A DNA stretch of 64,000 nt from Impatiens glandulifera. Its lineage: Eukaryota > Streptophyta > Magnoliopsida > Ericales > Balsaminaceae. The stretch covers positions 23,763,905-23,827,904 of the forward strand of contig NC_061866.1 of assembly GCF_907164915.1 (NCBI RefSeq). Direction: 5' to 3'. Both the position numbers and the translations under genes were made by a program. Of this stretch, positions 44,667-55,908 are shown piece after piece; within the stretch, counting starts at the first letter, position 1; each line of letters begins with the position of its first letter. A model generated the notes under the pieces. The model had not been told where the DNA came from. It ran no database searches and was given only the letters and a program-made list of their open reading frames with translations.

Positions 44667-46419
44667 TTACTTGGGTCCGTGGTTTATTAGTCCCTTGGGT
44701 GTCCATACTTTGATTATTCGCATAATTTTCCCGGATATGGTTTTGATGGTCCTACATGCGCTCGGTTTAGTGTGTTTCTATCTACTTAGTGTCACCTTGT
44801 GATGTTGAGGTGAGGTTTGATTGGTGTGGTATGGGCTCCTATCATAGGGTTGAGTAGTTTTCTTCTTAGTGAGAGACCATTTTACTGTATCGGGTGAACC
44901 TACATAGGTTAGCTCCTTAGCCAATTTAGAATAATGAGATGATTCGGTATAGGTTGAAGAGCTCTTGACAAAACTTATGAATGGAAGCTTGTCTTTAGTG
45001 AGATTCAATCCTCTGGAGGATTTGTGTTGGATGGGTGTGTTGATATAATAACCGAGACTGAATTTACACTTATAGGGTCTCTTATAACTCGCTAACTTCC
45101 TAACTACTTCACTAGATCTTTCCCATGCTGCCATCAGATACTTGGTTCGCTCATCTTCTTCTTCTGTCAACTCTTGAATTGACTCCTCGAGTTGTTCACT
45201 ATCGGAGGATAGTTCAGGTGTTGCTTCGATTTCGATGATCTCATCGGATTGAGCATTATCGGTTTCAGGGTTGGATCGGACTGATGCTACGGGGTCAGTT
45301 CTAAGGTTGATAAGTGTTTGTATTCTACTACCATGTCATTTAGTGCATTAATTAAGTCTTCTTTAGTGAATTCATCACAAAAAAATCAAATACATGTTCT
45401 TCTTCATTTGCCATGAGACATGAGATTTCATCATCGCTATCATTGTGAACCCATAGACTTCCTCCATCATCGGCTATCAATGCTTTCTGAATCTCCTTTC
45501 CTTCACTAGTTTGTGAGTAGTTGTTTCGTTGGTTCTGATCATCCGGTTTCTGGTCGTCCCTTCGCGGCTTTCTGTATTCCCACATGTAATGTCTCAAACC
45601 ATCACAGTTATAACATCTAACATTAGATTTATCACCGTAGTTGTAGTTATAGTTGTTTGTCGGTTGGCTTTTCTTCATAAATATGCTGAACTTCTTTGCA
45701 AGCATGGCAATTGCATCCTCAAAAAATTGTTCTGCATATTTGATCGGTGCAGTAGTTGCTGATATTATTGATGTAACTAGTGTCTTAATAGCGGTTGATG
45801 ATGATGCTTCATTTTCAATCCTAGATTTCATTTCAAATTCATATGCCTTTAGATCTTCAAACACATCATGTAACTTCATCTTATCTAGGAAGTTTGATTC
45901 CCTCATCACCATAGTCTTTATGTCCCATGCACTAGGAAGAGATCTTAAAGCTTTGATGATTGTTTACTTGTTATCATACTTCTTTCCAAGAACCGACAAC
46001 TCATTTACCACGTTTGTAAAACGATCACTAAACTCCTTCATAGTTTCACCTGGCCTCATCTTGATGTTTTCAAACTTCTCAGTGGCCACCATTATCTTAT
46101 TTTCCTTGGTTCTTTCATTTCCTTCGTGGAGTTGAATCACAGTTTCCCATGCTTCCTTTGTAGTTTTGCATTCTCTGACCTTGCTGAAAGTGTTTCTGTC
46201 CAGAGACTTGAAAATGTGATTCCTGCAATGATTATCCAGATTGTTTCTCCTTTTATCCTCGGCTGTCCATTCCTTTCTGTCTTTCTCAATCTTGATCGGT
46301 CCTTCAGACAGAATGAATGTCATGTCATCATCCATAGTGATCAGGTGTAAGTGTATGCATATTTTCTAGTTGGCAAAATTGTCTCCTTTTAGCATTGGAT
46401 GTTTTTCGCCGAAAGTCAT
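44667..46419 (-). pseudogene. gag: SIRE-B gag (UBN2-type)
   Basis: ATG 46419 starts MTFGEKHPMLKGDNFAN. UBN2 region with WTAEDKRRNNLDN, HEGNERTKENKIMVATEKF and MRPGETMKEFSDRF, then knuckle CYNCDGLRHYMWE, in which the last Cys has become Tyr. Stops: TAG near 46368 (Trp expected) and TAA near 45966. Frameshifts near 45370 and before 45170 move the basic C-terminal part, which ends WTPKGLI..GPK-TAA at 44667-44669. Confidence 0.85.
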
Positions 46420-46458
46420 GCTTTCTTGCTTCGTGTTGCTTGAGTATTGAAACTGACT

Positions 46459-46470
46459 GCTCTGATACCA
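46459..46470 (-). other. Primer-binding site of SIRE-B
   Basis: On the minus strand TGGTATCAGAGC follows the LTR end CCTAACA after two bases. Confidence 0.9.
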
Positions 46471-46472
46471 AT

Positions 46473-47437
46473 TGTTAGGATCTAGATCGGCGATGGCGGA
46501 CCGGGGTCCAGCCGGATAGTACTCTCTGACAACACTCAACGATTGACGTTAATCCGGTTAGAAATTAACATCGGTTTCAATACTACACAAACTGTCACAA
46601 ACCCTTGAACCGAGTTCAAGTGCGAAAGTGGTTTGTTTCAGGTTGAAGAAACACACGCAGGATGAATATATATAGGATCTAGAGAGTTTCGGTTTGAAGA
46701 TTGTCGGTTGAGAATTAGTGATGCGGTAGGAATAGTATGAGTCGGTTAGAATATGGAACCGGTTAGAGTATGAAGAATCGGTTAGAGTATGGAGAATCGA
46801 TTAGAGTATGGAACCGGAAGAAGGTAAAGCACGAGACTGGTTTTTATGGATGTTCGGAGATAAACTCCTACGTCACCCCTTCTTCTCAAATCAAGAGAAG
46901 AATATTCACTAAAGAATACACAATCACAATACATGATCGAGTCTTATTTACTGCTCGATAATCACTCTTACAACTCTCACAGAAATTGTAACACAAACAC
47001 ACTCAAGCTTTGAATCGTAGATAGATAATGGATTTGATCACTTTGTAGTTTTTAGCTTGTTCTCTCTCTTGTCTGTGTCTTTTCTTGCTTCTTCAGCTTC
47101 TCCTTTTATAGGTGAAATGTGCCAACGGTCACATTTCTTCAACGGATACCTTCAGGTAATCATTGAATCTGATTGGTTGAGCAGAGGATCAGCATAGCAT
47201 TAAATGCGGTTTAAGCTTCCAAGGCATGGAGCTTGGATAGTTTCCTGCACTTGGGAGGTTGCTCCTTTGACTTATACCAGAATGGTAACTTTTCTTCAGG
47301 CGATCTTCTGCAGCCTGCAGCATATCATCAGACTTGCACCAATATGGCAATATCACAGTCTGATCCTTTGATGTCATCTTTTGCATATATTTGAAGTGTC
47401 TGTTTCCACCAATTTGCAAATTGTTCCCTATTTTTTT
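46473..47437 (-). repeat. 5' LTR of SIRE-B, truncated
   Basis: It starts tgttaggatctagatcggcgatgg and matches 12040 onward. The LTR promoter CTATAAAAGG (minus) is at 47101-47111. Similarity stops at a T-run near 47430-47437, so about 300 bp of U3 are missing. Confidence 0.85.
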
Positions 47438-48080
47438 TAGATTCCAACAATTCATATGTTGTCCTTAGGAAGCTATTTATACTTTAAAAGTACTAACTGT
47501 CGAATCCTCCTTTTGGACACGTGTCCTCTTTCCGTTGGATGTACTATCCATGATGTACTGGGTAGTACAACAAGAATTTATTCTTGAGATTGTGGTAGTA
47601 CACTGTCGTACAACACAGGCAATTTGAATAACAGCGTATGTGGCAGCCGTTCATTTGTTGAGCTCTATTGTCAGTTATCTAGATGCCATCATCTTAGACG
47701 TCCATCTACTTAGACGCCTCATCTTAGACGTCCATGTGCTTAGACGCCTTGTCATAGACATCCATCTACTTTGATGCCTCTTCTTAGACGTCCATCTTCT
47801 GAGACGCCTCATCTTAGACGTCCATCTACTTAGACGTCCATCTTCTCAGACTCATTTTAGACGTCCATCTGCTCAACCTCATCTTAGACGTCCACCGTAT
47901 CTTATACGTCCATATGCTCTTCATAGACGACGTCTACTATGCATAGACATCATCTTCTCAAGTTAGACAACGTCTAACTACGCTTAAACGCCATCTGCTC
48001 AAGTTAGACGATGTCTAACTACGCTTAGATGTCATCTGCTTTACTTAGACGTCGTCTGAACGTGCGCGTTGACTTTAAGC
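47438..48080 (-). repeat. Fragment of an E/F-family LTR, minus orientation
   Basis: Read on the minus strand, the part near 47440-47530 matches the E LTR around 55300-55385: an ACACGTGTC block, GATTCGAC.GTT, a TATA-like AGTATAAATAGC and CC..AAGGACAAC. To its right, 47690-48060 is dense in ttagacg and cgtctaa repeats including ttagacgatgtctaa. Both ends are truncated, and the left end is fused to the broken SIRE-B LTR. Confidence 0.65.
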
Positions 48081-48429
48081 TGTGTCTGAAATAATAAAAC
48101 TCTAATTATTAATTTTTCACCTGGTGAAATTTAAATCCAGGTCACCCGCGTGACAAGTGAGCATACATACCACTACACCACTTAAGATGTTAATATCTAA
48201 ATATATATTTTTATAATTGATATGACTAACAATAATTGAACTTAGTTTTATCCATTTATTATGAAAACCATTTTATCAATTATCGAAATCAAGTATGATA
48301 AATTATCCTAAATCAATTAAAACCTTAATCTAACACATTTTGTCAACTATTTCATTTTGTTGACCGACCAACTAATAATAATGTCAAACTCTTCTATCAT
48401 TAGTAAGTTCCAATGTTGGAGGTAGTGCA
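48081..48429. other. AT-rich spacer, nothing recognised
   Basis: No coding frame, repeat or terminal motif is supported. A phrase like the 3' half of a tRNA-type B box (aatttaaatccaggtcacc near 48128) occurs but has no partner. Confidence 0.4.
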
Positions 48430-49000
48430 AGTTTAGTTGAACAGTAATTTTCAGAGTCCATTCTTTATTGAGAATCATTTCCCCATTCTTAGCATTCATC
48501 AGGATCCATGTAATATGGTTTCTCAACCCTTTAAGGTTTGCCCTCTCATTGAAACCCACCCTTCATTTGCCTTTTTCTTTTTCTTGGGTTGCCCCTGCTT
48601 TCTTGTTTTCTATATTATTCATACCTTTGTTTTTATCTCTGATTTCTTCCAAACAAGCATTGTTTTCCTTTTGTTCCCCTATTCTTTCTTTCTTCTTTAT
48701 AGTCCCATCTGTTTTATTCTACTTTCCTTTTTTTCCTTGTGACTTACACTTTTTCTCAGATTGATTTTGATTCCTAAAAGAATCATCAACAAATTAATTT
48801 GTAAAAGTTTATTTATTTGGGCAATCAATATGCATTTAATATTTTCTATTATCTCTGTTGATATTCATCTTAACCAAATTATCCAAGACTATAGTGGAAG
48901 AAGGCATGCCTGGAGCTTTTCTAGAGTTGACATTGTTGCTCTTTCTCACGAATTCAGGGGTTCCATCATTTCCTTCTTTATCTAGAGTATCTTATTTTTA
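48430..49000 (-). pseudogene. LINE ORF1-like remnant
   Basis: On the minus strand one frame near 48990-48840 reads DKEGNDGTPEFVRKSNNVNSR and continues KAPGMPSSTIVLDNLV. The EFVRKSNNVNSRK phrase is one I associate from memory with the ORF1 end of plant LINEs. A Lys/Arg-rich stretch follows with many stops, like the linker before ORF2 in the LINE piece at 11805-11986. The two may be copies of one family or one LINE cut apart. Identification is tentative. Confidence 0.4.
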
Positions 49001-49269
49001 TGAGTGGTAATGGGGTGTGTGCCCCTTCATGTTGGTTATTGTATCATGGGCTTTCTTTGGGAGAAAGTATACAGGAATTTGATACCTCAAATACCTATTT
49101 GAAAAAATTGGCCAGACTTAAGCCAACCGTTGATAAAGAAGACATATTCCCTACTACATAAGTCTTGTCTGAAGTTGATTCGAAGTGGAAAAGGCAGACG
49201 AATCCTAAATAGTAAAGCAACAAACAAGAAATCAATATTGGTTATATTACGTAGAATAGTAAATTTCTA
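49001..49269. other. Unassigned spacer
   Basis: No frame with known similarity. A short open stretch from 49130 to 49399 encodes a basic peptide with no motif and overlaps the CACTA-like start, so I do not call it a gene. Confidence 0.4.
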
Positions 49270-50223
49270 CACTATAGAAAATCGAGAATGTTTCTTGATG
49301 TCTATAAAGAGCAACCATAAGGGACTTTCGACACTTTCTTGGACAGTGAAAAGTGACTACATATTTTTGGGTGCGGCTACAAGAAGCGACAATCGGTAGC
49401 CGACACTTTTAGAGAACTAACAAATAGCGGTGCTGACAGCGATGCGCGACTTGTACGATTCAAACAAAGAGGTGCTTACGATCGTGTCGTTTGTGCTGAT
49501 CGAGTAAATCCTGTCGTCGAGTCGTCATGTCGTTCATGCTGATCATGTCGTTCGCGCCGATCGTGCCACCTATTATGCTATAGCGACCGTGCCGGTCATG
49601 TTTCAATCGACAAACGACTTTTCTTGTCTTTCTAGTGCCATATAATTTATGATTTGTTATTATTGCTAAGAAGAATTGATATGTATATTTTTAAATTTAA
49701 AATATATTGTTATACATTTTGGTTTTTCTTAGCTATTATTATTATTATTTAATATTTATGATCATATATATATATATTATAATCAATTATTAATAAATAT
49801 ATTGATATTATGAAAATAAATATTAATATAATTTAAATTTAATATTTTTTAGAAATGTAGAAATTTTAAATAATTAATTAAATATTAATCCAATATATAT
49901 TAACCGGTTTAAAATTAAACTGTTGATATTGATTATTTCTATATAAACCGTTTTTAAACTGTTGATATTGCCCCCTCTATATCAACAGTTTGTAAAGTGG
50001 TTGATATAGATGTGGTCAATATAAACGGTTTATAAAACCGTTGATATAGAGTGGGTCAATATCAACAACTTTAAAATCCGTTAATATAGATAAGTTAATA
50101 TTAATCGTTTTAAAAGCAGTTGATATTGATCCCATTTATATTGATGATTTGTAAAACTGTCGGGTTTACCATTAATATCAATCGCGGAACAAACGATAAC
50201 TATTTTTTTTGTTATTTTTAGTG
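49270..50223. mobile_element. Possible non-autonomous CACTA-type DNA transposon
   Basis: It begins CACTATAGAAAATCG and ends ..ATTTTTAGTG, i.e. CACTAAAAATAAC on the opposite strand. Between 49900 and 50165 the phrases aaaccgttgatata and tatcaac recur in both orientations every 30-50 bp, like the subterminal repeats of CACTA elements. The left part holds repeated gtcgttc.tgctgatc phrases (49480-49580). The three-base flanks (cta and gtt) do not match and no transposase is present, so the call is uncertain. Confidence 0.35.
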
Positions 50224-50940
50224 GTTTTTTTCTAAACAGTTTGATATGTTTTAAAAAAAGGTTTTTTAATTTTTAAAGAATTATATACCATTCTCTTTAA
50301 TATATCTATTCATATACACAACATTCTCTTTAAAATCCAACTACAAATTCTTTTTTTTATTAAATTTCAACTTAGAGCTCGATGATGACAGTGAATCTAT
50401 ATGTGTGGGCATAATCTCTTTGTCTTTAGGGTAATCAATCTCTCTTAAAATTGTTTTACTATTTCGCCCATAAGTATAGGTATTCTTTTCAAACAAGAAG
50501 TGCTCTTTACACTCAAAGAGGCTTGTTTTTGTGGTCTAAGACTATTAATTTAGTTTTTATAATCGAATACATTTTCTTTCACTGGGATCCAAAACTCATA
50601 TCTTTTGGCCATAGCCATCAACCATACTGTTTGTGGATGGGGAAGAAGAAAATGAAGCGTTTTTCAATTAATCAATTTCTTTGGATAGCTATTACGTAGG
50701 AGCAGCTAAAATAACACCGTAATGGAAACAAAGTCAACAAAATCAGAAAATTTATAAATATGTAGGTATGCATTCAAACACTTTCTATTATGTTATTATC
50801 AATACTATTGTTCAACGATAATAATGGCAAGTTTAGAAGTCCAAATACTTTTGTTGAAACTTAATTAAGGGTCTCAAATTAATGATGAAATATAATGAAA
50901 AACAGAAAGAATTGAGAAATTTATTACATGAAAGGCATGG
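50224..50940. other. AT-rich spacer, no gene supported
   Basis: Poly-T/A runs and an open stretch at 50451-50699 with no recognisable motif or composition bias. Nothing here can be assigned. Confidence 0.4.
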
Positions 50941-51461
50941 AAAATGGTTAGAACAAGAGGACATGATGTAGATTGGAATTATGTAGTATGGTCTCTAAAG
51001 ATTATTCCTCATCACCAATTTATTCTCTAGCTGGTATACAGGAAAAGGTTGACAACAAAAGACAGAATTCGAAAATACATAAACATTCCTAATATCAACT
51101 GTGTCCTATGTTCGGGAGTTGAGGAAATCATAAACCATTTATTTGGAGAATGTTATTTTGAAATACAAATTTGGAGGATGTATACTACAAACATGAATAT
51201 CATCAACTTTCCAGGAATATGGGAAGAAATCCAAGAGTGGATGAAGAATAAAGTAAAAAGAAAATCCTTCTATGTAAGTATGTTGAAATGCTACTTTGGA
51301 ACAATAATCTACTAGAAAGAAATAAATTCAAGAACTTACAGTGGAAGAAGTAGAACCGCAGAATATATTTGGAGAGATATAACTTCAGATAGAAATGCAC
51401 TCATTCAATCCTGGAGAGGAATCGAAAGGAATGAAGAGAATAGAAAGCTATGCCAGATATG
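50941..51461 (+). pseudogene. LINE ORF2 C-terminal end (zf-RVT region)
   Basis: One frame reads KAWKMVRTRGHDVDWNYVVW and then, after a TAG near 51031, RLTTKDRIRKYIN..CVLCSGVEEIINHLFGEC..IW. This is the zinc-binding zf-RVT segment (Cys-X2-Cys and His-X4-Cys) that ends ORF2 of plant LINEs. A further TAG lies near 51315 before SRTAEYIWRDI. It ends at TGA 51461. Everything upstream is missing, as usual for a 5'-truncated LINE. Confidence 0.75.
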
Positions 51462-51462
51462 A

Positions 51463-51519
51463 GATATTTCGTTTATGAAGGTCACAAGTAGAATATTTCG
51501 TTTATGAAGGTCACAAGTA
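51463..51519 (+). repeat. Two-copy 28-bp tandem duplication after the LINE end
   Basis: The phrase atatttcgtttatgaagg followed by tcacaagta occurs twice in a row (51463-51490 and 51491-51519). Confidence 0.8.
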
Positions 51520-51525
51520 CAAACT

Positions 51526-52221
51526 TGTTGGCTGATCTGCTCCTTGGGAAGTAAGTATTAAACAAATTAATTTCTCTGATGTACCTCCTGATCAACCAAT
51601 CAGATTCAAGAAACAATGAGCCATCATGCAAGTATCCGTTGAGGATATGGAATATGATTGTTGTCATATTTCACTACTTAAGAGACTTGAAGAACATAAG
51701 CATGAAAATAACAACAATAAGACAGCAAGATACAACCAGATTTAGAACCAAAAATCATAAGCTTCAAACTATCTTTGTTGTTCACATACTCACTAACGCA
51801 TTAAGTGTATTATAAGTTGATCTATTTTGTGTCTCTAGTGAGTATTGTAAGTCGATAACGAGCAGTAAATAAGCTTCGGTTATTCGACATATTATAAAGA
51901 GTGTTGAATATTCTAAGTGAATATCCTTCTCAACGTTTGATAAGAAGGGATGACATATGAGTTTTATCTCCAAACATCCATAAATCCCGTGTTGTGTTCA
52001 TTTTCTACTTCATACCTTTCTATTGATGTCCAATCCTTGTGTATGTTGCTTCATGTTGAAACAAATAATTTCGCATTTGTACTCGGTTCAAGAGTTTGTG
52101 ACAACTTGTGTAGTATTGAGACTGATATTAAATTCTAATAGAGTTAGTATCAACCGACGTGTTGTGTAAGCGTTTGTCCTAGTGAGACCCATAATCTCTA
52201 TTTGTGATCCCGATCCTAACA
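51526..52221 (+). repeat. 5' LTR of SIRE-D, shortened
   Basis: It begins TGTTGGCTGATC and ends gatcctaaca. Clear similarity to the sense strand of the A and B LTRs: the caaccaatca.attcaag block, aacgagcagtaaataag and gtgaatatccttctca. Much of U3 is lost. The primer site that follows (52224-52235, ttgtatcagatc) has three changes from the family form. Confidence 0.65.
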
Positions 52222-52270
52222 AGTTGTATCAGATCGGCTAGTCTCTATACTCAAGCGACCAGACGTAAGC

Positions 52271-53688
52271 ATGTCTTACAACAACAAACCTCCAATGCTC
52301 GAAAGCGAAGAATTTGTTGATTGGAAGATTCGCATGCGCCTGCACCTGACCACCATGGACGATGAAATGATGTTCATTCTATCTGATGGTCCAATAAAGA
52401 TTGGCAAGGAGAGGAGCGAATGGACAATTGATGACCGGAGGAGGAACAACCTTGATAATATCTTTAGAAGTTCCATCTACAAAACATTGGATAGAAACAT
52501 GTTCGCTAAGATCGGAGAATACTCCACTACAAAAGAAGTGTGGGAAACAATCATTCAACTCCACGAAGGGAACGAGAGAACCAAAGAAAACAAAATACTG
52601 GTGGCCACTCAAAAGGTTGAGAATATTAAGATGCGCCCGGAGAAACGATGAAGGAATTTGGTGACCATTTCAGAAGTGTGGTAAATGAACTTTCACTCCT
52701 TGGAAAGAAATATGACAATAAAGAAACAATCGTCAAGACTCTAAGATCGCTCCCCAGCACTTGGGACATTAAGACCATGGTGATGAGAGAATCAAATAGT
52801 CTTAATAAGATGAAGTTGCACGACGTTTTTGAAGATCTAAGAGCATATGAGTTCGAAATGAAATCCAGAAATGAAGATGAGCCTCAACATCAACCTCTAC
52901 TAGAGCTCTGGTGACATTAGTGGAACCGACAACTCTCGTACCTATCAAATTGACTGAACAGTTCAGCAAAGATGCGATGGCCATGATACAACTACTCTAG
53001 GAAGTTCAAAAAGTTCTTGAAGAAGAACCGACCGACCAACTCATACAACTACAACTACTTTAACGGTTATAAGTTTAATGTTAGTTGTGATAATTATTAT
53101 GCTCTAGGTCATTACAAGTCGGAGTGCCGAAAGCCACTAATAGACAACAGAAAACCGAATTATCAGAATCAAAGGGAATGAAACCAATCAACTAAGTACG
53201 TGATGGATGCATGGAAGAGATCTGGGGATGCTGTGAGCCGGATGAAGAGTCATCAAAGACCTTATAACTGCAAATTCGGTCTAGGCTATGACAACAGTAA
53301 TAAGTCTAAATCTTCCAACCTCCAAGAGTTGAAACTCAGTAAAAACAAGTTTTCATTTATAAACTTTGTCAAGAGTACATCAACTGACAGTGAAGCAAGT
53401 CAGGATTCAAAACTGACAAAGAAAATAACCTATGTAGGACCAACCAACACATCAAGATTGCTTCATCCTAAAAGAAGGAAAGCCAATTGGTCGGTTAGAC
53501 AAGAATATGATAGAAAGTCAAATAGGATTCATCAAAGATCACCACCACGAAAACATGAAGTACTCATAAGAAGACAGGGAGATGTCAAGCCTGGTACAAG
53601 TAGATCTATTAAGACTATCACATGGAGATTCATCCGATTAATTCGAGTATGGATCACAAAAGGACTAATCAATTGTGGACCCAATTAA
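52271..53688 (+). pseudogene. gag: SIRE-D gag (UBN2-type)
   Basis: ATG 52271 (MSYNNKPPMLESEEFVDWKIR). UBN2 region with WTIDDRRRNNLDN and HEGNERTKENKILVAT. A one-base loss near 52638 (after KMRP) moves the frame to 52648. Further breaks near 52912-53000, then a knuckle whose second Cys is Tyr (CDNYYALGHYKSEC) and a basic C-terminal frame (53200-53688) ending ITKGLINCGPN-TAA. Confidence 0.8.
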
Positions 53689-53710
53689 ATGTGGGTACCA
53701 AAAGGGTGTA

Positions 53711-54285
53711 AATAGCTGTATTTTGTAGGTTAAATAGATTAAGTGATTGGAGAACTCAGAATTGTACTTGGATAGCGGTTGCTCTAGGCACATGACAAGA
53801 AACGGTAAGTTGTTGACTGACATTCTGAAGGAATCTGGCTCAATGATAATATTTAATGACAACTCCAAAGGTAAAGTTGTGGGTAGGAGTAAGATTGTCC
53901 ATGACAACCTAACCATAAACAATGTATTACTTGTTGAAAACCTACATTTTAATCTGCTAAGTATTAGTCAAATGTGTGATATATGATATACGGTCATATT
54001 TCACAAGCAAACATGCTTAGTTAAGAATCAATAGGGTAATATTTTACTAACCGGAAATAGGTTAGGAAACATCTATAAGTTAGACTGGAAAACTAAATGT
54101 GATAACCCTGTTTGCATGATAGCTAAAAATGATCAAAATTGGTTATGACATAAAAGATTAAATCACTTAAATTTTAAAACAGTAAACTTTATTCGCACTA
54201 AAGAATTAGTTCAAGGTATTCCTATTATATAGTTTGCAAAAGATAAAATATGTCATGCATGTCAAATGGGAAAATAAATTAAATC
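53711..54285 (+). pseudogene. pol: SIRE-D pol, protease and pre-integrase part
   Basis: In the +1 frame relative to gag. Protease with YLDSGCSRHMT at about 53768, then LVENLHFNLLSISQMC, HKRLNHLNF and CHACQMGK. TGA near 53985 and TAG or TAA at several later points break it. It stops at the SIRE-E LTR. Confidence 0.8.
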
Positions 54286-54466
54286 TGTTGGGTCAAATTA
54301 TTTTGACTAAGTATCAAATTAGTTTGACTATGAGAATTTAGATGATGAATGTATATTAAACTCAATCTATGCGTCAATTGCTTTTCGCGCAGGTGTATCA
54401 AAAACAGGTTACATTAGACCTGGTCTTAATGAGGTGCATTAGACCAATTTGGCATTGGATACACGT

Positions 54467-55040
54467 GTTAGACGTGTAGTCTAACTAGTGGAGTTAGAAG
54501 TGCAGTCTAACTAGAGGAGTTAGACCGTATAGTCTAACTAGTTGAGTTAAACGTGTAGTCTAACTAGTGGAGTTAGACGTGCAGTCTAACTAGCGGAGTT
54601 AGATGTGTAGTCTAACTAGCGGAATTAGAAGTGCAGTCTAACTAGCGGAGTTAGACGTGCAGTCTAACTAGTTGAGTTAGACGTGCAGTCTAACTAGTGG
54701 AGTTAGACGTGCAATCTAACTAGTGGAAGTTAGACGCGCAGTCTAGCACGCGGAATTAGACATGCAGATTAACTAGTGAAAGTTAGACGTGCAGTCTAAC
54801 TCCTTCAGATCAGTTTGAAGTGAATTGTAATTAGACGTGAGGTCTAATGGAAAGAGAAAGTTATACGTGCAGTCTAACTAGTGAAAGTTAGACATGCAGT
54901 CTAACTCCTTCAAATTAGTCTGAAGTGAACTGTAATTAGACGTGAAGTCTAATCCCATTAGACCAGGTTGTCTAATGGACCTTGTTATTAGACGGAGACG
55001 TCTAATTTCATTAGACAAGGTCGTCCAAGTGAAATACGTC
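54467..55040 (+). repeat. Array of TTAGAC-GTGCA-GTCTAA palindromes, 26-bp period
   Basis: From 54467 to about 54740 the unit gttagacgtgcagtctaa plus ctagtgga repeats about eleven times at 26-bp spacing. Looser copies continue to 55040. Each unit is an inverted repeat with 6-bp arms and a 5-base loop. The F LTR has the same core in 111- and 133-bp units. Confidence 0.9.
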
Positions 55041-55352
55041 TAATGCAATGCTTAAGTACTTGCTTGAAGCTAGCACCCGCCTACCCACGTTCTCTAGTTG
55101 TACGCTACTCCTGCTCCACTTTCCTGTTAAGATCAGTACGACAGCCAGCTGTAACCAATTGATTATTGCCACGTAAGCAAATATTCTTCCCTCTACTTGT
55201 GTTTGTAGGAATATCCTTGAAGAATATTTGCCGCACTACCAGATTGGTACGGACACGATCCTTGTGCTCAGAGTCTGTTATGTACTATGGAGGCGTTCTA
55301 ATGGAAGCTCGCCACGTGTCATTATGAAGATTCGACCGTTGGTACCTACTCT

Positions 55353-55361
55353 TATTTAAAG
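55353..55361 (+). promoter_or_regulatory. TATA box of the SIRE-E LTR
   Basis: TATTTAAAG, about 500 bp before the LTR end, within a block conserved in F (near 7408) and in the fragment at 47438-48080. Confidence 0.5.
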
Positions 55362-55867
55362 ATCCTCAAGGACAACGAAAGAATCATCGATCTATCGATA
55401 CTCAGATTATTCCATCTTAACTGTGAGTTGCTTTATTGCTTTACTATGTGTTAATCAAGAGAGTGTTAGAATCAAAGCATTGTATTAGCTGAGTGATATT
55501 CTTCATATTGTAAGTTGAATAGAGTCTATTCTGTTCAACAGTGAGCTATTAATGCAAACTGTATTTGATATAAAACATATTATAGTGAATCCTTTCGTTG
55601 GTTGGAAGAAGGGTGACGTAGGAGAGTTGCTGCGAACATCCATAAACAAACTACTGTGTTATTTCATTTTGTCATTTTTTCATTCTTGGTTCTTAGCTTT
55701 AAACTCAAGCAAACATTTTCGCACTTGAATCGTTCAAGAGTTTGTAAGAGGTTGCGCAGAATAGAAAGTGATTTAAATCCCTAACATGATTTCTATCAAA
55801 TCGTTTTTCCGAAGTCGTTATCAATCGCCAGACCCCCGTCTCTATTGATTATGTCGATCCTATAAAT

Positions 55868-55879
55868 TAGTATCAGAGC
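55868..55879 (+). other. Primer-binding site of SIRE-E
   Basis: tagtatcagagc: one base differs from the initiator-Met primer site of the sister elements. Confidence 0.8.
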
Positions 55880-55908
55880 TCTATTTCTGTTCTCAAGCTT
55901 TTCCGAGA

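Larger units (their letters stand above)
12040..47437 (-). mobile_element. SIRE-B, Ty1/copia (SIRE-like) element split by GYP-2 and SIRE-A
   Basis: The 3' LTR is at 12040-13338 and a truncated 5' LTR at 46473-47437; the two match. Primer site, gag, pol, type 1, type 2, type 3 and two polypurine tracts follow in sense order from right to left. The region 16939-19996 is GYP-2 and 21953-41192 is SIRE-A. Without them the element would be about 13 kb. The right flank is lost by truncation, so no target-site duplication can be read. Confidence 0.85.
51526..54285 (+). mobile_element. SIRE-D, degraded Ty1/copia (SIRE-like) element, cut by SIRE-E
   Basis: A 5' LTR, degenerate primer site, gag and the start of pol are readable. 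At 54285/54286 the pol frame is interrupted by the LTR of SIRE-E. The density of stops makes it the most decayed element here. Confidence 0.75.
54286..55865 (+). repeat. 5' LTR of SIRE-E (1.58 kb)
   Basis: It begins TGTTGGGTCAAATT and ends gatcctataa. It is the same family as the F LTR. A TATA-like TATTTAAAG lies at 55353-55361, and the region from 55600 on contains gtgacgtaggagagttgc, shared with F. Confidence 0.85.

Noticed and set aside
48110..48180. tRNA- or SINE-like B-box phrase (aatttaaatccaggtcacc)
   Set aside because: No A box, no cloverleaf and no A-rich tail nearby; a chance match is likely.
50451..50699. Open frame of 82 codons
   Set aside because: No motif, no conserved neighbour and AT-rich low-information sequence; length is expected by chance.
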